Shown: positions 15,720 through 24,604, numbered from the stretch's first letter. The stretch: DNA of 64,000 bases from Cypionkella sp. (GCA_023255415.1 JALRIN010000009.1:21406-85405); one strand, 5' to 3'. The notes: generated by a model not told the origin, from the sequence alone. Numbers and translations: made by a program.

Positions 15720-16970
15720 TCAATGTAAATTGGGCTGCGCGCCCATGCCTTTTTCGTCAATCATCAGCCCCTTGCGAAAGCGATCAAAGCGGTAGGCCGT
15801 GGCGGTTGGGTGCGGAGTGTCGGTGGCCAGCAGATGCGCAAAGCACATGCCGCTGGCCGGTGTCGCCTTGAAGCCGCCATAGCACCAGCCGCCGTTGAAA
15901 TAGAGCCCGCCGATATCGGTCTTGTCGATGATCGGGCTGCCATCCATCGACATATCCATGATGCCGCCCCACATCCGCAGCAGCTTGGCGCGGCCGATCA
16001 TCGGCATCAGGCTCATGCCGCCTTCGCAAACATCTTCGACCACCGGCAGGTTGCCGCGCTGGGCATAAGAGTTGTAACCATCAATATCGCCGCCAAACAC
16101 CAGACCGCCCTTGTCGGATTGGCTGACATAGAAATGCCCAGCGCCATAGGTGATAACGCCAGGGATAATCGGCTTCAGCCCTTCCGAGACAAAGGCTTGC
16201 AGCACATGGCTTTCAATCGGCAGCCGCATGCCCGCCTTGGACATCACAGCGCCGGAAGATCCCGCAACCGCCACGCCCACTTTGGCGGCAGCAATATATC
16301 CGCGCGTGGTTTCCACCCCAAGGCAGATGCCGTTTTCAATCCGAAAGCCTACGACCTCGCAGTTCTGGATGATATCAACGCCGCGACTGTCTGCACCGCG
16401 CGCATAACCCCAGGCCACCGCATCATGCCGCACAGTGCCGCCGCGCGGTTGAAGCAAGCCGCCTTTGATCGGAAAGCGGGCGGAGGCAAAGTTCAGGAAA
16501 GGCGCCATCTTGCGTACGCCTTCTGCATCCAGCAATTCGGCATCAACCCCGTTCAGCCGCATGCCGTTCGCCCTTCGCCGAAAGGCATCGCGCTGCGCAT
16601 CGGTGTGACACAGGTTCAGCACACCGCGCTGACTGACCATTGCGTTAAAGTTGAAGTCTTGCTCCAACCCTTCCCAAAGTTTCATCGAGTATTCATAAAA
16701 CGGCTCGTTGCCATCTAGAAGATAGTTTGATCGGATGATCGTGGTGTTGCGCCCGACATTGCCGCCGCCAATCCAACCCTTTTCGATCACCGCCACGCTG
16801 GCTTTGGAATAGACGCGCGCAAGATAATAGGCCGTGGCCAAGCCATGGCCGCCGCCGCCTACGACAACAATATCGTAGCGGGACTTGGGCTCTGGATCGC
16901 GCCAGGCGCGGCCCCAGCCTTTATGTCCGTTCAGAGCCTGCTGTAGAACCTTGAATCCCGAATAGCGCAT
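15720..16970 (-). CDS. soxB: Sarcosine oxidase beta subunit-like FAD/FMN oxidoreductase
   Basis: First gene of the soxBDAG-like operon, 416 aa. An FAD-binding Rossmann segment (YDIVVVGGGGHGLATAYYLA, ~32-51) is followed by GGNVGRNTTIIRSNYL (~69-84) and GGTVRHDAVAWGYARGA (~177-193), whose His182 probably corresponds to the covalent-FMN histidine of heterotetrameric sarcosine oxidase. The C-terminal GGWCYGGFKATPASG is the family's substrate-pocket segment. It oxidises the N-methyl group of a secondary amine, reducing FAD, with electrons passing to FMN and O2. ATG at 16970 has AGGGG upstream. Clear soxB homologue; the true substrate is uncertain. Confidence 0.9.
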   Translation of the reverse strand: MRYSGFKVLQQALNGHKGWGRAWRDPEPKSRYDIVVVGGGGHGLATAYYLARVYSKASVAVIEKGWIGGGNVGRNTTIIRSNYLLDGNEPFYEYSMKLWEGLEQDFNFNAMVSQRGVLNLCHTDAQRDAFRRRANGMRLNGVDAELLDAEGVRKMAPFLNFASARFPIKGGLLQPRGGTVRHDAVAWGYARGADSRGVDIIQNCEVVGFRIENGICLGVETTRGYIAAAKVGVAVAGSSGAVMSKAGMRLPIESHVLQAFVSEGLKPIIPGVITYGAGHFYVSQSDKGGLVFGGDIDGYNSYAQRGNLPVVEDVCEGGMSLMPMIGRAKLLRMWGGIMDMSMDGSPIIDKTDIGGLYFNGGWCYGGFKATPASGMCFAHLLATDTPHPTATAYRFDRFRKGLMIDEKGMGAQPNLH

Positions 16971-17314
16971 ATCGACCCCTGATCATGTCAGCCCGAAAGT
17001 GACGCATCGCCATTGGCCCGAACAGGGTCGGTTCAGACATTCTGCTTGCGACATCCGACATGGGACCCTTTTTTCTTTTGGTTTCAAAAGGGCTTATGGA
17101 ATTCGATCGCCCTTCAGAGACTGGAGAAATGACCAAAATAGGTCTCTAAAAGCCTATTGTCGCTAACCGAGAGCCCCGCGCGCTGGAAGGGAGAATGCAA
17201 AAAATAACATTTTCAATATATTGAAATTTTCAGGCGGCGCGCCCCATTCAAAATTAAACTGGTTCTGTTTTATGACAGGTTTGCAGCTCAGTTAAGATGG
17301 ATCATGATTAGGTT
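16971..17314. other. Intergenic region upstream of soxB
   Basis: No gene is supported. It should hold the leftward soxB promoter. The most notable element is a 16-bp perfect palindrome at 17211-17226 in an AT-rich stretch. A 71-codon open frame on the minus strand overlapping soxB has no recognisable family. The right end meets the IS3 remnant. Confidence 0.5.
17211..17226. promoter_or_regulatory. 16-bp perfect palindrome TTTCAATATATTGAAA
   Basis: The sequence TTTCAATA-TATTGAAA is its own reverse complement, about 240 bp upstream of soxB and about 90 bp from the IS remnant. A dimeric repressor operator is possible; it may equally be a chance AT-rich symmetry or tied to the IS end. Confidence 0.45.
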
Positions 17315-17705
17315 TCATGCCGCTTGGTTCATCTGTGTTGCCTCAAAGTATGCGTCGTCTGGCGTCCATTTATGAAGGGCCGTGTGCGCTCGCTCGGCAC
17401 TGAAGAATTCGAGCCATTCGTCGATAACGCGTTTGGCTTGGAACCTGTCGTGCAATTCGTGCAGATCACGGCCTCCTGATGACGTGATCGCCACAGCCTT
17501 TCGATGAAGATATTATCGAGACAACGGCCTCGGCCATGCATGGCGATCTTGATCTTGGCAACGCTGAGGGTGGTGATCGAGGCCGTCTCGGTAAACTGCG
17601 ATCCTGGATCTGTATTCATTATCGCGGGTTTGCGGTATTTGGAGACGGCCTCGCTTGAAGCCTCGACACAAAAGCTGGCGTCCAGCGTAGTTGATATCCT
17701 GCGCT
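17315..17705 (-). pseudogene. IS3-family transposase (OrfB, rve integrase) remnant, frameshifted
   Basis: On the minus strand, one frame reads STLDASFCVEASSEAVSKY, then MNTDPGSQFT, HGRGRCLDNIFIERLWRS, which is the D...E portion of an IS3-type DDE integrase. Around 17470 the frame breaks; the adjacent frame continues LHELHDRFQAKRVIDEWLEF and AHTALHKWTPDDAYFEATQM to a TGA at 17317-17315. The N-terminal part with the first catalytic Asp and OrfA are missing. So it is a dead 3' fragment, left by an old insertion next to tRNA-Glu. It cannot transpose. Confidence 0.85.
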
Positions 17706-17906
17706 GTCGACATTTAACATTTCAACGGAAAAGCCCAATCACCTTCGGTCGCCAAGTGCGATGATAGGGTGGTCGGAGCCAGACAAATACCCGCTAGGAC
17801 TAAATAAAAGTCCAGTACGTTCCAATTACTAATGGGGGGAAGGAAGGGGGCATGCTATATTGATCTACGCAAATCGTATTAGATATCAATATTTTAAAAA
17901 TTTAAG

Positions 17907-17981
17907 TGGCAGCCCGTAGGGGAGTCGAACCCCTCTTGCCTGGTTGAAAACCAGATGTCCTAACCGATAGACGAACGGGCC
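17907..17981 (-). tRNA. tRNA-Glu (anticodon TTC)
   Basis: 75 nt with encoded CCA. On the minus strand it starts GGCCCGTTCG at 17981, has anticodon stem-loop TCTGG-TTTTCAA-CCAGG with anticodon TTC, T-arm AGGGG-TTCGACT-CCCCT, and acceptor closing ACGGGCT-G-CCA. All arms pair (one G-U at the acceptor end). tRNA genes are frequent insertion points; an IS3 remnant lies ~200 bp away. Confidence 0.95.
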
Positions 17982-18035
17982 ACTGGAGCGCTTCCTAGAG
18001 GGGAATGCGGTGGGGTGCAAGGGGGGGAAAGCGGG

Positions 18036-18833
18036 TTATTTGTCGATTTTTGCCGCCATTAGCGCGATCGCTTGTTGGTAGACGGTGGCGGCGTTCCATT
18101 CTTGGATCACGGCAAAGTTCGGCTCGCCTTCTTGGTAGCCCTTGCCCGGCTGCCAGCCCTTTTGGGCCAGGTAATTTGCCGTTGTCGCCATGGCATCGGT
18201 CAGGTTTTCCAGATCGATGCGCCCGTCGCCATTGCCGTCGACGCCGTAGCGCTGGGCATTGCCCATCAGGAACTGCGTGTGACCCCATTCGCCGTGCTTG
18301 GCGCCGCGACTGGCGGGGCTGATTGCGCCTTGATCCACCATCTGCAGGGCTGCGATCAGATGTGGTTTAAAGTAATCTGACCGCCGGCAATCCCAAACCA
18401 AAGTCGCCACCGCCGAGACGATATTGGTATCGCCCATAAAGCCGCCAAAGCCGGTTTCCATGCCGTGAATCGCCAGCAAAACCCCTGCTGGCACGCCGTA
18501 TTGCGCCTGAATTGCTGCGAAAAGCGCGGCTTTCTTGGCTTTGCGTTTGCGCCCCTGTGCGACAATGGTATCGGCACCGCGCAGGGTCAGAAATTTCTCC
18601 AGCGTGTATTTAAAGCTTTTCTGGTTGCGGTCGGCAGAAATGGTGGCGGTTGAATATCGCGCGCCTTTCAGCGCCGCCAGGCCCGCAGGGCCCACACCGG
18701 CGGCCCGCGCCTCGGATGCGATCTCGGATTTCCAGCCGTCAAATCCGGCAGCGGTATTGCCGCAGCCTGCGGCCCAGACATGGCTCGCTAGCAGCAGGGC
18801 AGGGATAAGTGTTGCAACAAATATTTTCGCCAT
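18036..18833 (-). CDS. Lytic murein transglycosylase, MltB family
   Basis: A 265-aa protein with an N-terminal signal peptide (MAKIFVATLIPALLLASHVWA) followed by an SLT_2/MltB catalytic domain. Key segments are YGVPAGVLLAIHGMETGFGG, whose Glu (~124) is the expected catalytic acid, then WDCRRSDYFKPHLIAALQM and GHTQFLMGNAQRYGVDGNGDGRIDL, which contains a Ca-binding-like DGNGDGRIDL loop. It cleaves peptidoglycan glycan strands in the periplasm, forming 1,6-anhydro ends. It stands alone between tRNA-Glu and the sugar transporter operon. There is no lipobox, so it is probably soluble rather than a lipoprotein. Confidence 0.88.
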   Translation of the reverse strand: MAKIFVATLIPALLLASHVWAAGCGNTAAGFDGWKSEIASEARAAGVGPAGLAALKGARYSTATISADRNQKSFKYTLEKFLTLRGADTIVAQGRKRKAKKAALFAAIQAQYGVPAGVLLAIHGMETGFGGFMGDTNIVSAVATLVWDCRRSDYFKPHLIAALQMVDQGAISPASRGAKHGEWGHTQFLMGNAQRYGVDGNGDGRIDLENLTDAMATTANYLAQKGWQPGKGYQEGEPNFAVIQEWNAATVYQQAIALMAAKIDK

Positions 18834-18935
18834 CTTAGGCCTTTAATAACAATACAGGTCTTTCAGCATAGCCGCATCGGCTTGGCACGCAAGCTTGCAG
18901 TGCCGGTTGCGCAAAACACAGGCGGCAGACATGGG

Positions 18936-18965
18936 AAAGGCGCAAGGTGTGACCCTTGCGCCTTT
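18936..18965 (-). terminator. Rho-independent terminator after xylG
   Basis: GGCGCAAGG (18939-18947) pairs perfectly with CCTTGCGCC (18954-18962) around a 6-nt loop; read on the minus strand it is followed by TTT. It lies ~20 bp beyond the xylG stop and would end the xylFHG transcript. Confidence 0.65.
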
Positions 18966-18983
18966 GCTTTGCTGGACTGCGGA

Positions 18984-19742
18984 TCAGACTGCGCTGTCGG
19001 GCTTTTTGCCCATGATGATCATGCCAAGGATATCCTCGTCGGTCACTTCGTTGACGTTCACGGTGCCCACACGCTGGCCGTTCTTCATCACCACGGCGCG
19101 ATCGCAAAGATCCATCACCGCGTGGATGTCATGTTCGATCAAGAAAATGCCGATGCCTTGCTTTTTCAGCTCGGCAATCAGCTCGGCAACCATCTGGGTC
19201 TCTTGCGGCCCCAGCGCTGCGGTCGGCTCGTCCATGATCAGGATCTTGGCGTTGAAATAGACCGCGCGGGCGATGGCCACAGATTGACGCTGACCGCCGG
19301 AAAGTGCGGAAACCGGCACGTCGAACTTGCGGAAGTTTGGGTTCAGCCGTGCAAGGATCTTGCGGGTCTCGGCCTCCATCGCGCTGTCGTCCAGAAAGCC
19401 GCCTGGGCCAACAATCTCGCGGCCCAAGAACAGGTTCGAGGCCGCGTTCAGGTTATCTGCCAGAGCAAGCGTCTGATAGATCGTTTCAATGTTATAGCTG
19501 CGGGCATCGCGCGGGTTGTTGATCTCGGCTTTCTCGCCATTGATAAAAATCTCGCCCGCGTCGGCTTGATAGGCCCCGGAAAGACATTTGATCAGCGTTG
19601 ATTTGCCCGCACCATTGTGCCCCAGAAGGCCAACGACTTCACCCGGATGCAGGTCGATCGAGACATGATCAACCGCCTTGATGCCGCCAAAGGCGATCGA
19701 GATATTGCGCATCTCGACCAGAGGTGTTCCTGATTTGCTCAT
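18984..19742 (-). CDS. xylG: Xylose-type sugar ABC transporter ATP-binding protein
   Basis: 252 aa from ATG at 19742, preceded by GAGGGGTGACGAA. It is a single ABC domain: Walker [10 protein letters not shown], signature [15 protein letters not shown], Walker [13 protein letters not shown]. Classical E. coli XylG/RbsA have two ABC domains in tandem (~500 aa); here only one exists, as in the short-form sugar ATPases (FrcA-like) common in alphaproteobacteria, so it presumably works as a homodimer. It is the last gene of xylF-xylH-xylG, 11 bp after xylH. It powers import of a pentose or related monosaccharide. Confidence 0.88.
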   Translation of the reverse strand: MSKSGTPLVEMRNISIAFGGIKAVDHVSIDLHPGEVVGLLGHNGAGKSTLIKCLSGAYQADAGEIFINGEKAEINNPRDARSYNIETIYQTLALADNLNAASNLFLGREIVGPGGFLDDSAMEAETRKILARLNPNFRKFDVPVSALSGGQRQSVAIARAVYFNAKILIMDEPTAALGPQETQMVAELIAELKKQGIGIFLIEHDIHAVMDLCDRAVVMKNGQRVGTVNVNEVTDEDILGMIIMGKKPDSAV

Positions 19743-19753
19743 TTCGTCACCCC

Positions 19754-21088
19754 TCAATTGGTTTTCTTGCGGTAGATGATGTCAAGATAGACAGCCAGCA
19801 CCAGCGCCAAGCCGACCACGATTTTGCGGTAAGACCCGTCGCCATAGCCGATCAGCACCATGCCGGTTTGCAAGCTTTGGATCACCATAGTGCCGATGAT
19901 GGCGCCGTAGATTGTGCCCACACCGCCCGCAAGCGAGGTGCCGCCGATCACAGCCGATGCGATGACGTAAAGTTCCTCCAGATCGCCAAGCGCGTTGGTG
20001 GCCGAGGTCAGGCGCGCCGAGGCAACCACAGCTGCAAGACCGGCCAGCATCCCCATCAGCGCAAAGATCTTCACTGTCATCATTCGCGTGTCGATGCCCG
20101 AAAGCGCTGCGGCCTCTGGGTTGCCACCGATGGCAAAGACATAGCGGCCAAAGCGGGTGCGGGTCATCAGAATGGTCATGCCAATGCCAACGGCTGCCAA
20201 GATCAGCACGGGGATCGCAAAGCCGTGGCTGATGAACAGCTCGCTTGGGGGGGTGCTGATGTTATGGGCTTCGGCATAGGCTTTGACGATGCCGATGGGC
20301 CAAGGATAGGCGTCAACCACCAGCACGGCGGCCAACAACACACCGCAAGCAAGCCCGGCAACCGTTGCTTCTGCCCACATCGGGCGCAGGCGGAAGCCGT
20401 GCTTCATCCGGTTCATCCGGCCGCGATACATCAAGAACAGCACCGCAGCACATGCAATCAGCCCAACGATCCAGCTGCCGGTTGACCCGATGGCACCATA
20501 AGGCCCGCCGCCCAGCAGGGCAAAGTTCTGATCCACCGGCGCAATGGTCTTGCCGTCGGCAACCAAAAACGCCGCCCCGCGCCAGATCAACATGCCGCCC
20601 AGCGTGACGATAAAGGCCGGAATGGCAAGGTAAGCGGTCAGCCAGCCCTGCAGGCAGCCAATCAGCCCGCCCAGCAAAATGCCGACAATCACAGTGATCA
20701 CCCAGATCGCCGGATGGCCAAGGCCCAGATATTGCGGCAAGATATTAACCTGCAACACGCCCATGATCATGCCGGTAAAACCGACGATCGAGCCGACCGA
20801 AAGGTCGATGTTGCGGGTGATAATGACCAAAACCATGCCCGTGGCCATAATGCCGGTCACAGCGGTCTGCACCGACAGGTTCCACAGGTTGCGCGGGGTC
20901 AGAAAGACGCCGCCACCTTTGAAAAAGACGCCATAAAAATGAAAGCCAAGCCAAATCAGGATCAGGGCCCCGACCATGCCCAACATGCGGGTGTCAAGCT
21001 CGGTTGCGCGAACGAATTTGGCGATAGGGTTCAGCTTGGCGGTGCTGACCTGAGGCGCGTGTTCTTGGTGATCGTTGGTGTCTGTCAT
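19754..21088 (-). CDS. xylH: Xylose-type sugar ABC transporter permease
   Basis: A BPD_transp_2-family permease with about ten hydrophobic segments. It includes [20 protein letters not shown], the family's conserved cytoplasmic segment, [20 protein letters not shown], and [20 protein letters not shown] near the end. The start ATG at 21088 is chosen because GGATGAGG precedes it; ATGs at 21103 and 21133 lack ribosome sites. 444 aa is slightly longer than XylH (~390) because of an N-terminal hydrophilic stretch. A terminator-like stem lies between it and xylF. Confidence 0.9.
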   Translation of the reverse strand: MTDTNDHQEHAPQVSTAKLNPIAKFVRATELDTRMLGMVGALILIWLGFHFYGVFFKGGGVFLTPRNLWNLSVQTAVTGIMATGMVLVIITRNIDLSVGSIVGFTGMIMGVLQVNILPQYLGLGHPAIWVITVIVGILLGGLIGCLQGWLTAYLAIPAFIVTLGGMLIWRGAAFLVADGKTIAPVDQNFALLGGGPYGAIGSTGSWIVGLIACAAVLFLMYRGRMNRMKHGFRLRPMWAEATVAGLACGVLLAAVLVVDAYPWPIGIVKAYAEAHNISTPPSELFISHGFAIPVLILAAVGIGMTILMTRTRFGRYVFAIGGNPEAAALSGIDTRMMTVKIFALMGMLAGLAAVVASARLTSATNALGDLEELYVIASAVIGGTSLAGGVGTIYGAIIGTMVIQSLQTGMVLIGYGDGSYRKIVVGLALVLAVYLDIIYRKKTN

Positions 21089-21177
21089 GTCCTCATCCAG
21101 CATCCGAGAGGGGAAGGCGCAGCCGTTTTGCAAAGAATTTAGATCAAATCTGTGATCGTATCTGCACGCGCGCCTAT

Positions 21178-21207
21178 AAAAAAGGCGCCACCCGATAGGG
21201 TGACGCC
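21178..21207 (-). terminator. Attenuator-type stem-loop with T-run between xylF and xylH
   Basis: On the minus strand GGCGTCACCC-TATC-GGGTGGCGCC (21207-21184, one mismatch) is followed by six T (21183-21178). It resembles an intrinsic terminator placed after the binding-protein gene, so partial read-through would give excess XylF over membrane components. Confidence 0.75.
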
Positions 21208-21223
21208 AATGGCTTAGGTCAGA

Positions 21224-22249
21224 TTACTGGCAAGCAGCAATGCCGTCCATTGCACCTTCGCAAGCTGCTTCTTTGGTGATGTGACCTGCGTCAATCGCCA
21301 AGTTCAGCGTGTCTTTGGTGATCGGGGTTGGCGAAAGCAGGATCGCGTTCATCTCAACGCCCTTTGCGCCGCCGTTGAACTTGGATGCGCCAGCGATGGC
21401 GTCCAAAGCGGTGCCTTCAGCCAAAGCCGCTGCGATTTCGCCAGCAGCTTTACCCAGTTGACGCGAGTCTTTCCAAACCGAAACGGTCTGGGTGCCACGG
21501 GCCACACGGTTGATTGCTGCCAGATCGCCGTCTTGGCCGCCGACTGGGATCACAAGACCCTGTGCGGACAAAGCTGCAACCACGCCGCCTGCCATGCCGT
21601 CGTTTTCCGACAGAACAGCGTCAACTGCGTTGTTGTTGGCGGTCAGGATCTGCTCCATGTTCTTCTGAGCATTCTCTGGCTTCCAGCCGTCGGAGTTGGC
21701 TTCGCCAACGATCTTGATGGTGCCGGCTTTGACAGCATCGCCGATGACTTCTTCCATGCCTTCGCGCAGGAAAGCAGCGTTCGGATCGCCTGGGTCGCCC
21801 AGGATGATCGCGAAGTTGCCGTCTGGCTTAACCTTCGTGACTTCTTCAGCGATGATCTTGCCAACGCCTTTGTTGTCGAAGGTCAGATAGAAGGTGCGTG
21901 CATCTTCGATCAGACGGTCGTAGCCAACCACTGGAATGCCTTCAGAAGCGGCTTTCTCGATGGCAGGACCGATCGCGTCTTTGTCCCAAGCGTTGATGAT
22001 CAGAGCGTTTGCGCCCTGTGCGATCAGCGCGTCAACATCCGACAGCTGCTTTTCCGACGACGACTGCGCGTCAGCCGAAATATACTCGTCGCCAGCGGCT
22101 TCGATAGCTGCCTTCATTGCAGCTTCGTCGATCTTCCAGCGCTCTTCTTGAAAGCTCGCCCAAGACACGCCGATTTTCTTGCCTTCTGCGAGCGCAGCCG
22201 ACGAAAAACCTGCTGCGGCGATAACCGCAAGCATAATTACCTTACGCAT
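21224..22249 (-). CDS. xylF: Xylose/ribose-type periplasmic sugar-binding protein
   Basis: 341 aa with a Sec signal peptide (MRKVIMLAVIAAAGFSSAALA) and a periplasmic-binding-protein type-1 fold: KIGVSWASFQEERWKIDEAA, SDVDALIAQGANALIINAWD, PVVGYDRLIED and VLSENDGMAGGVVAALSAQG, then IPVGGQDGD. These are characteristic of XylF. It captures a pentose, most likely D-xylose, for XylHG. It is first in the operon; its promoter faces the divergent ROK regulator gene. No xylAB catabolic genes are in the window, so the sugar assignment rests on family resemblance. Confidence 0.9.
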   Translation of the reverse strand: MRKVIMLAVIAAAGFSSAALAEGKKIGVSWASFQEERWKIDEAAMKAAIEAAGDEYISADAQSSSEKQLSDVDALIAQGANALIINAWDKDAIGPAIEKAASEGIPVVGYDRLIEDARTFYLTFDNKGVGKIIAEEVTKVKPDGNFAIILGDPGDPNAAFLREGMEEVIGDAVKAGTIKIVGEANSDGWKPENAQKNMEQILTANNNAVDAVLSENDGMAGGVVAALSAQGLVIPVGGQDGDLAAINRVARGTQTVSVWKDSRQLGKAAGEIAAALAEGTALDAIAGASKFNGGAKGVEMNAILLSPTPITKDTLNLAIDAGHITKEAACEGAMDGIAACQ

Positions 22250-22463
22250 TGTAATCCTCCCTATGGATTCGGTCGCTTATCTGACCTGTTCTGCAGATTC
22301 GCTAGAACTGGGGGAAATTTGCCGCGAATAAATTCAGTTGTCAAAATAAAACTGTCGCGTAACATCACGATGTGACAGAAATTCTGCAGTTGCACTGCTG
22401 CATTGCAGCGAAACTAGTGATTTTTGCCGATTTTCGTGCTTTTTTTGTTAGGGGGGCGAATAA
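22250..22463. promoter_or_regulatory. Divergent xylF / ROK-regulator control region
   Basis: 214 bp, AT-rich in the middle. It holds several short symmetric elements that could be ROK operators, such as CAGAA-A-TTCTG near 22376 and repeated CTGCA/TGCAG half sites at ~22383-22410. A purine-rich GGGGGGCG precedes the ROK start. Individual promoter hexamers cannot be assigned with confidence. Confidence 0.45.
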
Positions 22464-23756
22464 ATGTCAGCTGATGGCACCGGCCGCAGCGATCTTGATG
22501 ACGAATCGCGGTCAGCATTGCAGGGCTTTGGCCCGCTGATCCCGCCTTTGTCCGAATCGATGCGTCCCCTGCGGCAGCAGGTGTTTGATCGTGTGCGCGC
22601 GACCGGGCTGGTGCCGCGGGTGCAGGTGGCCAAAGATCTGGGGGTCTCGCCTGCGACGGTGACCACCATCACCTCCGAGCTGATCGAGGCGGGCTTGATC
22701 GAAGAGGTCGCAGCGCCGCGTGACAGCGACTCGGGGCGGGGCCGGCCTGCCGTGGCCTTGGGGGTGCGACGCGGGGCGCATCTGGTGGCGGGCATGAAGA
22801 TGTCAGACCGCGAACAATCCGCCGTTATCGTTGATTTCGCGGGCAATCTGGTGGCCAACGAGGTGGTGCCACGGCGTCCGGGGGCTTTGTCGTCGCAAGA
22901 TATGCTGGATGCAATCGAGATGCTGCTGACACGGGTTTGCATCAAGGCCGGTGTTCAGCGTGCGGCGCTTTCGGGGGTTGGCATTGGTCTGCCGGGGTTT
23001 ATCGACAATGCTGAAGGGGTGGTGCTGTGGTCTTCCACCCTATCCGAGCGCGGTGTGGCCTTGGTGAATATGGCGCAAGACCGCCTGCATCTACCCGTTT
23101 TCATTGATAATGATGCCAATCTGGTTGCCATGGCAGAGCTTTGGTTCGGGGCAGGGCGCAGCTTGGCCGATTTCGCGGTTGTCACCTTTGAACACGGCGT
23201 CGGCATGGGCTTTGTGATGAACCACAAGCTTTATCGCGGCGCGCGACGTTTGGGGATGGAGCTGGGCCATACCAAGGTGCAGCTGGATGGCGCGCTTTGT
23301 CGTTGCGGCCAGCGCGGCTGCCTTGAGGCCTATGTCGCCGATTACGCCTTGGCGCGCGAAGCCACCACCGCGCTGAATTGGGGCGACCGCGAGGGCCAGC
23401 CGATATCAGTGTTGCTGGAAAGCCTTTATGAGCAGGCAAAATCTGGCGATGTCACCGCCCGCAGCATCTTTCGCCGTGCGGGGCGCTATTTGGCGGTGGG
23501 GCTGGCCAATGTGGTCAATCTGTTTGACCCTTCGTTGATCATTCTATCTGGCGAGCGGTTAAAGTTTGATTACCTTTATGCCGCTGAAACCCTTGCGGAA
23601 ATGGATCATCTGGCGATCAATACCGGCCGTCCACGCCCGCCTATCGAGATCCATGCTTGGGGCGATTTGCTTTGGGCGCATGGGGCGGCAGCACTGGCGC
23701 TGTCTTCGGTCACCGAACGGATTTTGTCGGCAAGCCGCGATATCGCTGCGCAATAA
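22464..23756 (+). CDS. ROK-family transcriptional regulator (XylR-type repressor)
   Basis: 430 aa: an N-terminal winged helix-turn-helix (VAKDLGVSPATVTTITSELI, ~55-75), then a ROK sugar-kinase-like domain with the phosphate loop region VGIGLPGFID, the DNDAN motif (VFIDNDANLVAMAELWFG) and a zinc motif CRCGQRGCLEAY. Such proteins repress ABC sugar operons and respond to the sugar. Being divergent from xylFHG with a shared 214-bp region makes it the likely local repressor. Kinase activity is not expected for ROK repressors with the N-terminal DNA-binding domain. Confidence 0.9.
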   Translation: MSADGTGRSDLDDESRSALQGFGPLIPPLSESMRPLRQQVFDRVRATGLVPRVQVAKDLGVSPATVTTITSELIEAGLIEEVAAPRDSDSGRGRPAVALGVRRGAHLVAGMKMSDREQSAVIVDFAGNLVANEVVPRRPGALSSQDMLDAIEMLLTRVCIKAGVQRAALSGVGIGLPGFIDNAEGVVLWSSTLSERGVALVNMAQDRLHLPVFIDNDANLVAMAELWFGAGRSLADFAVVTFEHGVGMGFVMNHKLYRGARRLGMELGHTKVQLDGALCRCGQRGCLEAYVADYALAREATTALNWGDREGQPISVLLESLYEQAKSGDVTARSIFRRAGRYLAVGLANVVNLFDPSLIILSGERLKFDYLYAAETLAEMDHLAINTGRPRPPIEIHAWGDLLWAHGAAALALSSVTERILSASRDIAAQ

Positions 23757-23769
23757 GCGGCGCGCGGCT

Positions 23770-23928
23770 TTAGGGTTGCGCGCGGCTTTGGATCTGCGGC
23801 ACATGGCTTGACAGCATGCCGTCGGGTGCAAAAATGAACAAAAGCGCACCGAAATAGGCAATCCCAAAGACAATGGCAGCGCCAAGACTTGCGCGTTTTG
23901 CACGGGGATTTGTTAAGGAATGGGTCAT
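23770..23928 (-). CDS. Small single-span membrane protein, 52 aa, function unknown
   Basis: An ORF of 52 codons on the minus strand, start ATG at 23928, stop TAA at 23770. The N-terminus is basic (MTHSLTNPRAKRASLG), then a hydrophobic segment of about 19 residues (AAIVFGIAYFGALLFIFAP), then a polar tail. TAGGATGAAACG precedes the start and provides a plausible Shine-Dalgarno. It is convergent with the ROK gene (13 bp apart) and divergent from the Rrf2 regulator. It looks like a genuine small inner-membrane protein rather than a shadow of another gene. No family is recognised. Confidence 0.6.
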   Translation of the reverse strand: MTHSLTNPRAKRASLGAAIVFGIAYFGALLFIFAPDGMLSSHVPQIQSRAQP

Positions 23929-24145
23929 CGTTTCATCCTATACTGGGGTGCATAGACTATCTGATCAGCCTACGCCGCGATTTCGATTCGGAAAAGAACA
24001 ATCATCTACCGTTTAACTCGTGTTTTATGCTTTTTGCGTCGGAAATTCTGTTTTCCCCTTGGATATCGGCCAGTTCGCCTGCATTCTTACTTCGGCTAAA
24101 CTTTGCCGATGGGTAACGGCAGGACACAGAAGGCGCGCGCGGGCT

Positions 24146-24604
24146 ATGATCACGCAGAAAATGAAATATGCGTTGAAGGCCCTTTTGGTGCTGGCCGATG
24201 AGGCGGCAAGTGCGGCGCCAGCCGCCTTGACGATCGAGGCTGTGGCCAAGCGTTCGGGCACGCCCAAACGCTTTCTCGAGCATATTTTGCTGGATCTGCG
24301 CAATGCAGGGTTGATCTCGTCAACGCGGGGGCGTTCGGGCGGCTATGTGCTGATCAAGCCGCCGGCAGAGGTGTCGATTTCCGAACTGTTGCGGCTGATT
24401 GACGGCCCGATCGCGCCGCTGCCCTGCCTGTCGCGGCGGGCCTATCAGCGCTGCGAAGACTGCGTCGACGAAGACAGCTGCCGCATCCGCAAGGTGTTTG
24501 CCGACATCTTTTGGTCGTACCTCTTGCTGATCGAATCGCTGTCACTGGCCGATATGCTGCGCTCGGATGCAGTGGCGGGGCAGGTTTTGGGCGTGCAAAG
24601 CTAG
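24146..24604 (+). CDS. Rrf2-family transcriptional regulator
   Basis: 152 aa from ATG at 24146, where the winged-helix domain begins (MITQKMKYALKALLVLADEA; ~1-80, including KRFLEHILLDLRNAGLIST and RGRSGGYVL). The C-terminal part has the cysteines CLSRRAYQRCEDCVDEDSC, which is more than the three-Cys cluster of IscR/NsrR; an Fe-S cluster or redox sensing is possible. The frame open upstream to 24020 is not needed. It converges on the Rieske oxygenase gene with a 4-bp stop overlap, so the target is probably elsewhere or the divergent small membrane protein. Confidence 0.88.
   Translation: MITQKMKYALKALLVLADEAASAAPAALTIEAVAKRSGTPKRFLEHILLDLRNAGLISSTRGRSGGYVLIKPPAEVSISELLRLIDGPIAPLPCLSRRAYQRCEDCVDEDSCRIRKVFADIFWSYLLLIESLSLADMLRSDAVAGQVLGVQS

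Noticed and set aside
16921..17136. 71-codon minus-strand ORF upstream of soxB
   Set aside because: Overlaps the first codons of soxB in another frame, no domain or plausible start; composition looks random.
18984..22249. Assigning the sugar importer to ribose or fructose
   Set aside because: XylF-type motifs dominate, though substrate cannot be fixed without binding data; named as xylose-type only.
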